A DNA stretch of 64,000 nt from Mesobacillus campisalis (GCF_000986785.1 NZ_LAYY01000007.1:124001-188000); one strand, 5' to 3'; counted from the stretch's first letter, positions 15,516 through 24,755 are shown. Made by a program: numbers and translations. The notes: a model not told the origin generated them from the letters alone.

Positions 15516-18500
15516 GTGAATTTAAAGATTAATGAGCATATCATCAGGGAGTTGTGCGGAAGTGTCTCCTTCAAAAGAGGAGTAAGTTTTTACCGCAGCG
15601 ACAAAGTGGAATTCAAGTCATATGATACAGGATTTGCTGAAGCCTTTGTAAGGGGAAGCGCTGAATTTTTTGTTACCGTCAGGGCATTGAATGAGGGAAA
15701 ATTTATAGTCTCATGCAGCTGCCCGAAGCTCTCATCGTATCATAAGGAATGTCAGCACTCCGCTGCCGTTCTGCTTGCGGTATTGGACCATCAGCGCCTT
15801 GGCACGGTTCCTGAACTGCGGGCAGAAGAGAACGTGGAGACTGCCGGACATGGTGACAGCGACTTTGCAGCCACAGAAGGGAATTTGGCAGAAGGGCTGC
15901 TCTCCCTGTTTGGGCAGAAGCCGAATAGAGCTCCACGCGCAGGCCGGCAGTATTTTGAAAACAGGCAAGTGATCCAGTCAACCTTTGTTTTCAAACCAGT
16001 TTCCGTTGGAGGGTTTCATATGATGGGAGTACAGATGATACTGGGAGGAATAGCTGTAAAGGATATACGCCAAACACTTGCAAACGTTAAAAATGGGGAA
16101 ATATCCGTTCTTTCGTTATCCTCTTCCTTTGATCCCGCACTGCATTGTTTTGACAGGATTTCCGACGCTGTCATTCAACAGCTGATTCAGGTGCTTGATG
16201 ATGAGACCAGCTTTCTTTCCAAACTACATACATTTGTTAAACCCGAACCAGATACTCTGATCATTCCTTCTTCATCATGGAGGACGATTATAAACCTCCT
16301 GCCGCAAATCCCCTCGGTTAAGCTTGATTATCGCGGCTGTCTGACGGATGGCTTTAAGATCGTGGAGGACCAGCTTCCACTAGAGTTCATATTTATAAAA
16401 AATGAGGATAATAGTGGCTTGCTGCGAGTGAAAGGGATGGAGGACCTTTTGTTGCTTAATTTATATGAACAGGTTTTGGCGGAAGGGAATCTGATTCAAT
16501 TAAACAGTGAAAACAGCGAAGTGCTGTCCAATCTGAAGAAGATGCTAGAGATGGCAGGGGCCAACACCATCCAAGTCCCAAAAGATCAGCTAAAACTCTT
16601 TTTTGAGAAGGTAGTGCCCGGCTTGAAAAGGATCGGCACTGTCCAACTGGCCGGCTCTGACTGGGGGGAGTTTACCGTGAAGCCCCTGACCGCCAAATTG
16701 TATCTGGATAGGGTGAAAGACCGATTGCTGGCAGGACTTGAGTTTCATTATGGACAGGCTGTTATTCAGCCATCAGAGTCACGGCCTTCAGGATATTCCA
16801 ATGTTCTTATTAGGGACACCGAGAAGGAAGCCGCAATCATTGATATATTGGAGAGCAGTGATTTTGCCAGGACTGAAGGCGGTTATTTTCTGCATAACGA
16901 AGAAAAGGAATATGAATTTTTGTATCATGCTCTACCAAAACTTCATAAGCTGGTCCAAGTGTATGCTACGACTGCCGTGAGAAACAGGATACTCAAGGCC
17001 GGCTCTCCGCCTGCAATCAGGGTGAAATTCAAAAAGGAGCGTACCAACTGGCTGGAATTCAAGTTCGAGCTGGACGGCATTCCAGAGAGGGAAATTAAGG
17101 ATGTATTGGCCGCACTTGAAGAAAAGCGCAAGTATTTCCGGCTGCGGAGCGGCGCCCTTCTCTCACTTGAGGCAAAAGAGTATGATGAAATCCGCCGTTT
17201 CCTTATATCCGCACCCATCCAGCAGGAGGATTGGGAGAACACTTTGAATTTGCCTGTTGTTGAAGGCCTCAGGCTGATGGATCGTGTGCAGAATGAAGAA
17301 GTTATCCAACGGGAGGATTCATTTCGCCAGTTTCTTGACAGCCTGCTCCAGCCTGGCAAGCAGGAATTTCAGGTTCCTCCTGGATTGGACACTGTTATGC
17401 GAAGGTATCAAAAAGAAGGCTTCAAATGGATGAAGACACTTGCCAGCCATGGATTTGGCGGCATTCTCGCCGATGACATGGGCCTTGGCAAAACGCTTCA
17501 AAGCATTGCTTTCATTCTTTCAGAGCTCTCGGTCATTCGCCGGACCAAGAGCCCTGTGCTGATCGTCTGTCCCTCATCGCTAACTTATAACTGGCTTGCG
17601 GAACTCGGCAAGTTTGCTCCCGGGGTACATGCAAGTGTCATAGATGGGCCGCGTAAGGCGAGATTGAGAGCGCTGGAGACGGGAAATCCGGATGTAATTA
17701 TAACCTCTTATCAGCTGCTCCGCATGGATATTGATTGGTACGAAAAAATGACTTTCCATACTATATTCTTCGATGAAGCCCAGGCGTTTAAAAATCCAAT
17801 TACGCAAACGGCAAGAGCGGTGAAAAGAGTTGGAAGCACCCATCGCTTCGCCCTTACTGGCACTCCTGTTGAGAACTCCGTTGAAGAAATATGGTCCATT
17901 TTCCATGTTGTTTTTCCTGGATTATTCAAGGGCCTTAAGGAGTACAGTCAATTGACCCGCGAGCAGATATCAAGAAGAATTGCGCCTTTTCTCCTCCGAA
18001 GGCTCAAGGAGGATGTGCTTTCAGAACTGCCTGGAAAACAGGAGACCATCGAATATTCCGAGATGCTTCCCGAGCAAAAGAAACTGTATGCCGCCTATTT
18101 GGCAAAGCTCCGCCATGATACGTTAAAGCACCTTAACAAGGATACTTTAAGGAAAAACAGGATTAAAATTCTTGCGGGCATGACTCGCCTCAGGCAGATT
18201 TGCTGCCATCCGGCATTATTTGTGGATGGCTATAAAGGGAGCTCTTCAAAGTATAATCAGCTAAGGCAGATTATTGAGGAGTCTCAGCAGACAGGGAGAA
18301 GGGTCCTGGTTTTTTCCCAGTTTACCTCAATGCTTCAACTTATAGGCCGGGACCTTGCTGGCCAGGGATATGATTTTTTCTACCTTGATGGGCGTACAGC
18401 GCCTGAAGACCGCGTTGAAATATGCAGCAGATTTAATGCAGGCGAACGGGATCTGTTTTTAATTTCGCTAAAAGCTGGTGGAACGGGGCTTAACCTTACC

Positions 18501-18755
18501 GGAGCGGATACCGTCATCCTTTATGATTTGTGGTGGAATCCGGCAGTGGAGGAGCAGGCAGCAGACAGGGCCCACCGAATGGGTCAGAAAAATACGGTAC
18601 AGGTGATTAAATTAGTAGCCAGAGGAACCATTGAAGAAAAAATCAACGAGCTTCAGGAAAAGAAGCGGCACATGATTCAGGAAATCATAAATCCTGGGGA
18701 AAAGGGTTCCTTGTCTCTTACTGATGAGGATATCCGCGAAATATTAATGATTTAA
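15516..18755 (+). CDS. SNF2-family helicase with N-terminal SWIM zinc finger (YwqA type)
   Basis: 1079 aa from GTG 15516 (GGAGTGG is 5 bases upstream; GTG 15507 is an alternative). The N-terminus carries a SWIM zinc finger, CSCP...ECQHSAAVLLA, around residues 65-90, which binds nucleic acid or protein. A long helical middle region follows. The last ~450 residues are the Swi2/Snf2 ATPase: DDMGLGKTLQSIAF (motif I), FFDEAQAFKN (DEAQ motif II), ALTGTPVENS (III), VFSQFTSMLQLI (IV), SLKAGGTGLNLTGAD (V) and ADRAHRMGQ (VI). It is probably a DNA translocase remodelling protein-DNA or transcription complexes. Single-gene unit; no methyltransferase, nuclease or other defence partner is adjacent. Confidence 0.9.
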   Translation: MNLKINEHIIRELCGSVSFKRGVSFYRSDKVEFKSYDTGFAEAFVRGSAEFFVTVRALNEGKFIVSCSCPKLSSYHKECQHSAAVLLAVLDHQRLGTVPELRAEENVETAGHGDSDFAATEGNLAEGLLSLFGQKPNRAPRAGRQYFENRQVIQSTFVFKPVSVGGFHMMGVQMILGGIAVKDIRQTLANVKNGEISVLSLSSSFDPALHCFDRISDAVIQQLIQVLDDETSFLSKLHTFVKPEPDTLIIPSSSWRTIINLLPQIPSVKLDYRGCLTDGFKIVEDQLPLEFIFIKNEDNSGLLRVKGMEDLLLLNLYEQVLAEGNLIQLNSENSEVLSNLKKMLEMAGANTIQVPKDQLKLFFEKVVPGLKRIGTVQLAGSDWGEFTVKPLTAKLYLDRVKDRLLAGLEFHYGQAVIQPSESRPSGYSNVLIRDTEKEAAIIDILESSDFARTEGGYFLHNEEKEYEFLYHALPKLHKLVQVYATTAVRNRILKAGSPPAIRVKFKKERTNWLEFKFELDGIPEREIKDVLAALEEKRKYFRLRSGALLSLEAKEYDEIRRFLISAPIQQEDWENTLNLPVVEGLRLMDRVQNEEVIQREDSFRQFLDSLLQPGKQEFQVPPGLDTVMRRYQKEGFKWMKTLASHGFGGILADDMGLGKTLQSIAFILSELSVIRRTKSPVLIVCPSSLTYNWLAELGKFAPGVHASVIDGPRKARLRALETGNPDVIITSYQLLRMDIDWYEKMTFHTIFFDEAQAFKNPITQTARAVKRVGSTHRFALTGTPVENSVEEIWSIFHVVFPGLFKGLKEYSQLTREQISRRIAPFLLRRLKEDVLSELPGKQETIEYSEMLPEQKKLYAAYLAKLRHDTLKHLNKDTLRKNRIKILAGMTRLRQICCHPALFVDGYKGSSSKYNQLRQIIEESQQTGRRVLVFSQFTSMLQLIGRDLAGQGYDFFYLDGRTAPEDRVEICSRFNAGERDLFLISLKAGGTGLNLTGADTVILYDLWWNPAVEEQAADRAHRMGQKNTVQVIKLVARGTIEEKINELQEKKRHMIQEIINPGEKGSLSLTDEDIREILMI

Positions 18756-18823
18756 TAGCCATAGAAGGGACTGCCGGTGTCCTTATGCTTTAAAAGGAAT
18801 TTTAGGTATTATTAAGATTGGTC

Positions 18824-18854
18824 AAAAAGGCTGCAATGAAACCTCATTGCAGCC
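18824..18854 (-). terminator. Intrinsic terminator for the intracellular protease gene (minus strand)
   Basis: 11-bp perfect stem GGCTGCAATGA (18829-18839) / TCATTGCAGCC (18844-18854), loop AACC; the AAAAA at 18824-18828 gives the U-run on the minus strand. Confidence 0.87.
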
Positions 18855-18862
18855 AGTCTTGT

Positions 18863-19825
18863 TTATTGGTTAATCAGCATACGTACAGTCTGCTGATCAA
18901 ATACCTTTTCAACGTGTTCCATGAGGGTCAGGTATACCAGTCCGTTTCCTTCCACTTTTGGCGAATTGCCGAGTGGCACGGTTCGCTTAATCAGCTGGGC
19001 GTAGAGCTCCGGAACGGTCAGTTCCCGGTCAAAAGCGGTGTTGGAAAGCACCTTCAGCAGCGCCAGCGCCCCGGAGACATGAGGGGTGGCCATCGAGGTA
19101 CCGCTAAGCGTGGCATAGCTTCCGTTCAGATAGGTGGAGGTGATTTTTTCACCTGGTGCGACCAGGTCGATTTCATTATGGGAATTTGTAAACTGGGAGG
19201 AATTCCGGTCAAGATCAATGGCGCCCACCGAGATGACCTCATTGTAGGCCCCTGGATAGGCAAGCTCGTCCGTTGCATCCTCACCATCTCCTTCATTGCC
19301 TGCTGCACAGACAACAAGAATGTTGGCGGCAATCGCTTCCTTGATGGCCTCATGCAGCTCTTTTACATCCTGCGGGCCTCCGAGTGACATGGAAATGATG
19401 TCGACCTTCTGGCTGGTGGCATAACGGATGGCATTGATGATCCAATCGTATTGGCCAGACCCATTTTTGCCGAGTACTTTCAATATCAGCAAATTGGCCT
19501 CCGGGGCGACCCCGGCTACTCCTGTGTCATTCAGGCCGGCGGCGATTGTCCCCGCTACATGGGTGCCATGACCATTATAGTCTTCAAAGATATCGGGATT
19601 TCCCTGGTCATCTTTTGTGAAGTTGCGTCCGCCAATGATTCTGCCTGCCAAATCAGGGTGGGAAGTTTCGCAGCCTGTGTCAAGCACAGCAATTGTAATT
19701 CCCTGTCCTTTGGTTTCGGGCCAAATATCGGGTGCCTGGATAATTTCCACACCCTTGGGAATCTCGTTGACAATTTCCAGCTGCTCTTCAAACTTATACG
19801 GAATTAGATGTACATATCTTTCCAT
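18863..19825 (-). CDS. Intracellular subtilisin-type serine protease (ISP family)
   Basis: 320 aa, without signal peptide. Catalytic triad Asp49 (VLDTGCETSHPD), His86 (GHGTHVAG) and Ser244 (SGTSMATPHVSGA). The N-terminus VHLIPYKFEEQLEIVNEIPKG contains the LIPY motif of the ISP inhibitory extension, which blocks the active site until it is cleaved; this separates it from secreted subtilisins. ISPs degrade intracellular protein in late growth and sporulation. GGGAGAAACATG ribosome site at the start. Monocistronic, with its own terminator at 18824. B. subtilis IspA is the closest named relative I can think of. Confidence 0.93.
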   Translation of the reverse strand: MERYVHLIPYKFEEQLEIVNEIPKGVEIIQAPDIWPETKGQGITIAVLDTGCETSHPDLAGRIIGGRNFTKDDQGNPDIFEDYNGHGTHVAGTIAAGLNDTGVAGVAPEANLLILKVLGKNGSGQYDWIINAIRYATSQKVDIISMSLGGPQDVKELHEAIKEAIAANILVVCAAGNEGDGEDATDELAYPGAYNEVISVGAIDLDRNSSQFTNSHNEIDLVAPGEKITSTYLNGSYATLSGTSMATPHVSGALALLKVLSNTAFDRELTVPELYAQLIKRTVPLGNSPKVEGNGLVYLTLMEHVEKVFDQQTVRMLINQ

Positions 19826-19974
19826 GTTTCTCCCTCCTCCTTCGTTATATTAGCAAGCTCTTGATGTTATTTACTATTCTATCAATTCAATCTATGAGAT
19901 GACAGGTGCTAAAGATGGATTTTTTTCAATTATTGGAAATAAAGAGCGTGAGGACCAAGCGGTGTTTTTCACTT

Positions 19975-20004
19975 AAAAAAAATCCGGCCTCAAATTCGGC
20001 CGGA
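19975..20004 (-). terminator. Intrinsic terminator for glpQ-like gene (minus strand)
   Basis: Stem TCCGGCC (19983-19989) / GGCCGGA (19998-20004) with eight A on its left side (U-run on the minus strand). Confidence 0.83.
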
Positions 20005-20013
20005 CCTATCTTG

Positions 20014-20847
20014 CTATTTTCGTGGATCCACATAATCGGGATAATCAGTAATGATGGCGTCCACACCCATATCAATCAGGAAATCCGCTGCTTCCTGACT
20101 CCGAACAGTCCAGGAGCCAATTTTCATATCCAATTCATGAATCTGGCGGACTAAGTCTTTGCTGACAAGGCCATAATTAGGATTGAACCATTCGGCATAG
20201 GCGGAAAATTCCTGCAAGGCCTCAGGAGTAATATGCGCGCGGGAAGAAGTTAACACGCCGACCGGAACTTGTGGGAGCAGTTGATCGATTTTTTTCACGG
20301 ATTCAAAATTGAAAGACTGAATGATGATTTTATTATTTTGCGGGATATGCAGGTTCCGCTCTTTGAGCTCATTTGCCACTTGTTCCTCAATGCCAGGATA
20401 TAGCTCAGGTGCCTTCAATTCAATCAGTATTCCGACCTTTCCCCGATACCGATCAAGGATTTCATCAAAAGTAGGAATTTGTTCTCCTGTGAATTCCTCG
20501 CCTTTCCAGCTGCCGGCATCCAATTGCCTTAATTGATCAAGTGTAAGATCTTTTACAAAGCCAGTACCGTCGGTTGTCCGGTCCACTGTCGTATCATGGA
20601 TGATGACCAATTCGCCATCTTTGCTTCGCTGAAGGTCGATTTCAATATAATCGGATTTCATTTCCACGCCCTTGTCAAAAGCTGCAATTGTGTTTTCAGG
20701 TGCATAGCCGGTTGCCCCGCGGTGCGCCACATTGTCAATTTTCCTAAGGTCACCGGTTGTCACATTCCCGGATGCCGCTGCCTCCTGAAAGGGGCTTAGC
20801 AAAACGGTGAGCGCAAGACCTGTCCCCAAAATCGTTTTCATGTTCAT
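20014..20847 (-). CDS. glpQ: Secreted glycerophosphodiester phosphodiesterase
   Basis: 277 aa. An N-terminal signal peptide (hydrophobic stretch then QEAAASG) suggests export. The GDPD domain shows VAHRGATGYAPENT (catalytic His and Arg, substrate Glu), DYIEIDLQRSKDGELVIIHD (metal ligands and second catalytic His), PTFDEIL, and IELKAPELYPGIEE. It hydrolyses glycerophosphodiesters to glycerol-3-phosphate plus alcohol; in bacilli this also serves turnover of teichoic acid or phospholipid deacylation products. GGGAG sits before the start. It ends at a minus-strand terminator. No glpT neighbour is present, so it is a solitary gene. Confidence 0.92.
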   Translation of the reverse strand: MNMKTILGTGLALTVLLSPFQEAAASGNVTTGDLRKIDNVAHRGATGYAPENTIAAFDKGVEMKSDYIEIDLQRSKDGELVIIHDTTVDRTTDGTGFVKDLTLDQLRQLDAGSWKGEEFTGEQIPTFDEILDRYRGKVGILIELKAPELYPGIEEQVANELKERNLHIPQNNKIIIQSFNFESVKKIDQLLPQVPVGVLTSSRAHITPEALQEFSAYAEWFNPNYGLVSKDLVRQIHELDMKIGSWTVRSQEAADFLIDMGVDAIITDYPDYVDPRK

Positions 20848-21082
20848 TTTTCCATCTCCCTGTCGCTTTTTTATATTACAAGACTAATTTTAAAGGGAGC
20901 TTATTGAGGCAGTTTAAATAGATTGTAAATATGGGACGGGCCATTTGTCGGATTTTTCTTTACATATTTGCAGGTGAAATTCCCTGTATTTATGCCGCAG
21001 ATGCTGCAGGCCTTAAGAGGCTGTAGCACGCATCCATGTGTAAAAGTTAGAATGAGGATATACCTGTATAGGAGGAATACTC
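20848..21082. other. Divergent intergenic region, nothing definite
   Basis: 235 bp between glpQ and the HD hydrolase. It must hold two promoters. I see an imperfect hairpin-forming stretch near 21002-21034 (CTGCAGGCCT / AGGCTGTAG) and no coding sequence. Confidence 0.4.
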
Positions 21083-21640
21083 GTGGAAATCATTGAGAAA
21101 GCACTTAAATTTGCCAGTCAGGCCCATGATGGCCAGTTTAGGAAATCGACAAGGATTCCTTATATCACGCATCCTGCAGCCGTAGGTATGATGCTCCTGA
21201 AAGAAGGCTGCAGGGATGAAGTGGTTGCTGCAGGCCTGCTTCACGATACAGTGGAGGATACATGGACTACCCTTGAGGAGATTTCTGAGCAGTTTGGCGA
21301 GGATGTGGCCGTTATTGTCGAAGGTTGTTCAGAGCCCGACAAGACGCTGTCATGGGAAAGCAGAAAAGAGCATACGATCCTGTTTCTAAAAAATGCTTCG
21401 GAAGACATCAGATTGGTAGCATGTGCCGATAAACTCCATAATCTCCGCAGCATTGCCATGGACCATATGGAGGAAGGCGAGGCGGTATGGGAGCGTTTCA
21501 ACCGCGGCAGGGACAAGCAGGAATGGTACTATAGGTCATTGGCTGACAGTCTTGGCCATCAGTCCGACTTTCCACTGCTCGAGGAGCTGAGGAAGGAGAT
21601 AAGGAAGCTTTTTGGCGGGGAGGACCCAACCGCGAAATAA
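21083..21640 (+). CDS. Small HD-domain hydrolase (MESH1/SpoT hydrolase-like)
   Basis: 185 aa. FASQAHDGQFRKSTRIPYITHP at the N-terminus, GLLHDTVEDT (HD motif) and CADKLHNLRS are the metal-binding motifs of the ppGpp-hydrolase HD domain found at the N-terminus of RelA/SpoT and in stand-alone MESH1-like enzymes. The synthetase and regulatory domains are absent. Likely a small alarmone hydrolase, but other phosphohydrolase activities are possible. GTG start at 21083 with AGGAGGA nine bases upstream. Monocistronic. Confidence 0.85.
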   Translation: MEIIEKALKFASQAHDGQFRKSTRIPYITHPAAVGMMLLKEGCRDEVVAAGLLHDTVEDTWTTLEEISEQFGEDVAVIVEGCSEPDKTLSWESRKEHTILFLKNASEDIRLVACADKLHNLRSIAMDHMEEGEAVWERFNRGRDKQEWYYRSLADSLGHQSDFPLLEELRKEIRKLFGGEDPTAK

Positions 21641-21728
21641 AATAAGAGTTTCAAAATGAGAGATTTAAATTTAGAATAAGGTTATGAAAATGTGTTTTTA
21701 GCAGCACAAGAATGAAAGGGGACAATCA

Positions 21729-22016
21729 ATGAAACAGGGGGTCAATGGAAAGGATCCGCGCTTTAAAATCGCCCATCGTGAAGCGTGGATGGGTATCATC
21801 CTTGTCATCATCAATTTTATCTGGTGGTATGGATTCGCCTATGGACTCGGCTCAGGGCCGGTCGAAAATTATACATACGTATTTGGGCTGCCAGCCTGGT
21901 TTTTCTATAGCTGCGTTGCAGGCTTTATCTTAATGGTCATTTTAGTTTCATTTGCAGTCAAATTTTTCTTCAAGGAAGTGCCCTTTGAGGACGATATAAA
22001 GGAGCATAACTCATGA
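21729..22016 (+). CDS. yhdT: YhdT family small membrane protein (DUF997), pantothenate symporter partner
   Basis: 95 aa with two membrane helices (GIILVIINFIWWYGFAYGLG; WFFYSCVAGFILMVILVSFAV) and a charged N-terminus (DPRFKIAHREAW). DUF997 genes almost always sit immediately before panF, as here: the stop overlaps the panF start as ATGA. It probably assists or stabilises the symporter. Ribosome site AAAGGGG about 8 bases before the ATG. Confidence 0.88.
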   Translation: MKQGVNGKDPRFKIAHREAWMGIILVIINFIWWYGFAYGLGSGPVENYTYVFGLPAWFFYSCVAGFILMVILVSFAVKFFFKEVPFEDDIKEHNS

Positions 22017-23461
22017 ACTGGGCAATCCTAACTCCAATACTGGTATTCATGGTGGTTATCTTTTTCATAGGTTTTTGGGCGAGCAAAAAGGTTTATTCTT
22101 CCGACTCCTTTATACAGGAATATTTTCTCGGCGGCCGTCAGCTGGGCGGCTTTATTTTGGCGATGACCATGACGGCAACGTACGGAAGCGCCAGCAGCTT
22201 TATTGGCGGACCGGGTGCTGCATATACCCAGGGGCTTGGCTGGGTGCTTTTGTCGATGGCCCAGCTTGCGACCGGGTATTTTGTTTTGATGATCCTGGGC
22301 AAGAAATTTGCCATCATGGCACGCAAATACAACTCGATTACGCTCGTTGATTTTCTGAAGTCCCGGTATGATAGCAAGTGGGTCGTCCTATTATCGGCTG
22401 CCAGCATTATCGTATTCCTTTTTTCCGCAATGGCAGCGCAGTGGGTCGGGGGTGCGAGGTTAATCGAATCGGTCACAGGTTTAAACTATACCTCCGCTTT
22501 ATTCCTGTTCGCCATTTCTGTAGTCATATATGTCATTATAGGCGGCTTTCGTGCCGTGGCGTTCACGGACGCCGCCCAGGGAATCGTCATGTTTGGCGGT
22601 ACGCTGATACTTCTGATAGCGACCATCTATGCTGGCGGCGGCATATCCAATATTATATCGGACCTTGCTGCTGAAAATCCGAACCTGGTGACTCCGTTTG
22701 GTTTTGACGGAGGCCTGACACCACTTTATGTATCATCTTTCTGGATTCTGGTCGGCGTTGGTGTTGTCGGGCTGCCGCAAATCACTGTCCGCGCGATGAG
22801 CTATAAAAATGCAAGGGCGATGCATACGGCCATCATCGTTGGCACCATTGTTGTAGGCTTTATCATGCTTGGCATGCACTTGATTGGAGTTTTTGCGCGG
22901 CCGGTCCTTCCTGGTATCGATGTGGGTGACAAGGTAATGCCGCTGCTTGCAATGGAGGTCCTGCCAGCCTGGCTTGCCGGCCTGGTGCTGGCTGCGCCGA
23001 TGGCCGCAATCATGTCTACGGTTGATTCGCTATTGCTCCTTGTCAGTTCGGCTGTTGTGAAAGACGTGTATCTGAACTATATCAAGCCGGAGGCAAGCAG
23101 CAGGGATGTGAAGAATGTGAGCCTTGGCGTTACTGGGGTTCTGGGTGTCGCAGTGTTTTTAATGGCGCTCAGCCCACCGGACCTGATCATTTGGCTAAAC
23201 CTGTTTGCCTTTGGCGGGTTGGAAGCGGCATTCATTTGGCCAGTCGTTCTTGGGCTGTACTGGAGAAAGGGAAATAAATATGGTGCATTGGCGTCCATGG
23301 TTATCGGGGTAGGCTCTTACATACTGATTCATACCTTCTTCCCGAATCCCTTTGGGATTCACACCGTCGTGCTGCCTATTTTGTTTTCCTTAGCCGCTTA
23401 TGTGACGGGAAGCCTGCTTGGGAGAGTGAAGGGAAATAAGCCTGCAGAGGCAGTAATGTAA
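22013..23461 (+). CDS. panF: Sodium/pantothenate symporter PanF
   Basis: 482 aa, sodium:solute symporter family with about 13 membrane helices. Recognisable segments: VYSSDSFIQEYFLGGRQLGG, MTMTATYGSASSFIGGPGAAY in the unwound first core helix, a conserved YVIIGGFRAVAFTDAAQG, GLPQITVRAMSYKNARAMH and APMAAIMSTVDSLLLLVSSAV (sodium-site serines). It imports pantothenate with Na+. Preceded by its DUF997 partner and translationally coupled to it. Confidence 0.93.
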   Translation: MNWAILTPILVFMVVIFFIGFWASKKVYSSDSFIQEYFLGGRQLGGFILAMTMTATYGSASSFIGGPGAAYTQGLGWVLLSMAQLATGYFVLMILGKKFAIMARKYNSITLVDFLKSRYDSKWVVLLSAASIIVFLFSAMAAQWVGGARLIESVTGLNYTSALFLFAISVVIYVIIGGFRAVAFTDAAQGIVMFGGTLILLIATIYAGGGISNIISDLAAENPNLVTPFGFDGGLTPLYVSSFWILVGVGVVGLPQITVRAMSYKNARAMHTAIIVGTIVVGFIMLGMHLIGVFARPVLPGIDVGDKVMPLLAMEVLPAWLAGLVLAAPMAAIMSTVDSLLLLVSSAVVKDVYLNYIKPEASSRDVKNVSLGVTGVLGVAVFLMALSPPDLIIWLNLFAFGGLEAAFIWPVVLGLYWRKGNKYGALASMVIGVGSYILIHTFFPNPFGIHTVVLPILFSLAAYVTGSLLGRVKGNKPAEAVM

Positions 23462-23526
23462 AGGTGGTTTCAAGAGCTTGGTCCTCTCCAGGCTCTTTAT
23501 TATGACAAAGAAATGAGGGGGACACG

Positions 23527-23928
23527 ATCGATAAACCGATTTTGGTCTTTGTATATGGGACGCTTAGAAAAAATGAAAGCAATCATTCTTTTTTAAAGGA
23601 TGCTATCCTCGTTTCCCAAGACTGCTATACACAAGGGGAACTGTATGATTCCCCGTACGGATATCCTTTTATGGTCCAGGCTGACGAAGGCAAGGTGTTT
23701 GGGGAATTATATAAAATAAATGAGCACCAGTTAAGCGAGCTGGACAAACTGGAGGACTACTTTGGTCCTGGTGGGGACAATCTTTATGAAAGAGTAGTCC
23801 AGACAGTGTTTACTCCCGAACGGTCATTTGATGCCTACGTGTATCTCTTGCTGGATGTGGGCCGTCAGGAAGGGAAATTGACTCACATAACATGCTGTGA
23901 TTGGATAGTCTACCGTCAATCAAAATAA
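23527..23928 (+). CDS. Gamma-glutamylcyclotransferase-like (GGCT/AIG2 fold) protein, probable ATC or TTG start
   Basis: About 128-133 aa. FVYGTLRKN at the N-terminus is the GGCT substrate-binding loop, and the fold is supported by GELYDSPYGYPFMV, GKVFGELYKI, LDKLEDYFG and AYVYLL. Members cyclise gamma-glutamyl peptides or are of unknown substrate. The start is unusual: the frame has no ATG/GTG between an in-frame stop at 23503 and TTG 23542, and TTG lacks a ribosome site, whereas ATC at 23527 sits 5 bases after GAGGGGG and would give IDKPILVFVYGTLR, a typical beginning. A fold-related two-domain protein lies at 48380. Confidence 0.75.
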   Translation: MDKPILVFVYGTLRKNESNHSFLKDAILVSQDCYTQGELYDSPYGYPFMVQADEGKVFGELYKINEHQLSELDKLEDYFGPGGDNLYERVVQTVFTPERSFDAYVYLLLDVGRQEGKLTHITCCDWIVYRQSK

Positions 23929-23970
23929 CAAAGGCAATACATTGGAATTACATACAAGGAGCTGGAAATT

Positions 23971-24408
23971 TTGAAGTTGTTTATATATTCCCTGCTGGCA
24001 CTGGCAGGAGGAATTGCGATGGGGATCCAGGCCGTGGTTAACGGGGGATTAGGGAGGAAGGTCGGGACAATCGAGGGGGCTTTCCTGTCTTTTCTAATAG
24101 GAACGGCTGCCCTGTTCTTTTTGGTGCTGTTCGCGGGAAAAGGGAGTCTTCTGGCATTTTCGGAAGTACCAAAATTCCAGTTGACCGGTGGCCTGCTGGG
24201 AGCCTTTTTTGTGGTTGTCATGGTTCTCGTGGTCCCTAAAGTCGGCGTCGCCTCAGCTCTCATGGCCGTTATTGTCGGCCAGCTGCTGATGGGATCCCTC
24301 ATCGACCATTTTGGCTTGTTCGGCGGTCAAAGGTTCCCGCTCGACATGCAGAAAAGCATTGCCTTGGTGGTCATGCTTGGAGCTATTTACGTGTTTAACA
24401 TGAAATAA
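23971..24408 (+). CDS. DMT superfamily transporter (YdcZ/DUF606 family)
   Basis: 145 aa, four or five membrane helices, half the size of EamA-type DMT transporters. The first helix LALAGGIAMGIQAVVNGGLGRKVG and the last (LVVMLGAIYVFN) match DUF606 proteins, which often occur as pairs; only one copy is present here. Substrate unknown. TTG start at 23971 with AAGGAG nine bases upstream. Ends at the long bidirectional terminator 24417-24455. Confidence 0.85.
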   Translation: MKLFIYSLLALAGGIAMGIQAVVNGGLGRKVGTIEGAFLSFLIGTAALFFLVLFAGKGSLLAFSEVPKFQLTGGLLGAFFVVVMVLVVPKVGVASALMAVIVGQLLMGSLIDHFGLFGGQRFPLDMQKSIALVVMLGAIYVFNMK

Positions 24409-24416
24409 ATACAGTT

Positions 24417-24455
24417 AAAAAGCACTCGCTGATGGAACATCATGCGGGTGCTTTT
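24417..24455. terminator. Long bidirectional terminator between ydcZ-like gene and sspH
   Basis: Stem AAAAGCACTCGCTGATG / CATCA-T-GCGGGTGCTTTT with a GAA loop and one bulge; T-rich on both strands, so it can serve both convergent genes. Confidence 0.87.
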
Positions 24456-24458
24456 GTG

Positions 24459-24653
24459 TTACTTTTCTGTGCTGCGGCCTTCTTCCAAGCCATCGATTGA
24501 CACAAGGCGTGAATGGTCATGTGCCCCTCGTTCAGAAATCACGGCCATGCTTGACGTTCCATCAATGCTTTCAATCCAGACCGGGACGCCATGAAAATTC
24601 ACAGCGATTTCTTCATCGGCAGATAAAATCTCTTTTACCCTGTTCAAGTCCAC
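24459..24653 (-). CDS. sspH: Small acid-soluble spore protein H family (SspH)
   Basis: 64 aa. The N-terminus (MDLNRVKEILSADEEIAVNF) and HGVPVWIESID match the H-type SASP pattern (RAKEI, then NVTYNGVPVYIQ). SspH is a minor spore-core protein made in the forespore. GTG start at 24653 with GGAGTG upstream. Slightly longer at the C-terminus than usual H-type proteins (ending GLEEGRSTEK). Its position beside CotF-like genes suggests a small sporulation cluster, though each is transcribed separately. Confidence 0.83.
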   Translation of the reverse strand: MDLNRVKEILSADEEIAVNFHGVPVWIESIDGTSSMAVISERGAHDHSRLVSIDGLEEGRSTEK

Positions 24654-24755
24654 CTTTTATCACTCCAATTTTAAATATAACCAGCCATGTTATGCACAAG
24701 CGGGCGGATATCCAGATATCTCGACAGTCCCGGACAAGGGGACGGCGAATTGCCC

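Noticed and set aside
15516-18755. SNF2 helicase as part of a phage-defence system (for example DISARM-like)
   Set aside because: It carries a SWIM finger as in housekeeping YwqA proteins and no methyltransferase, nuclease or other defence gene is adjacent.
18818-19387. 189-codon plus-strand frame opposite the serine protease
   Set aside because: Shadow frame of a clearly coding minus-strand subtilisin; no ribosome site or recognisable sequence.
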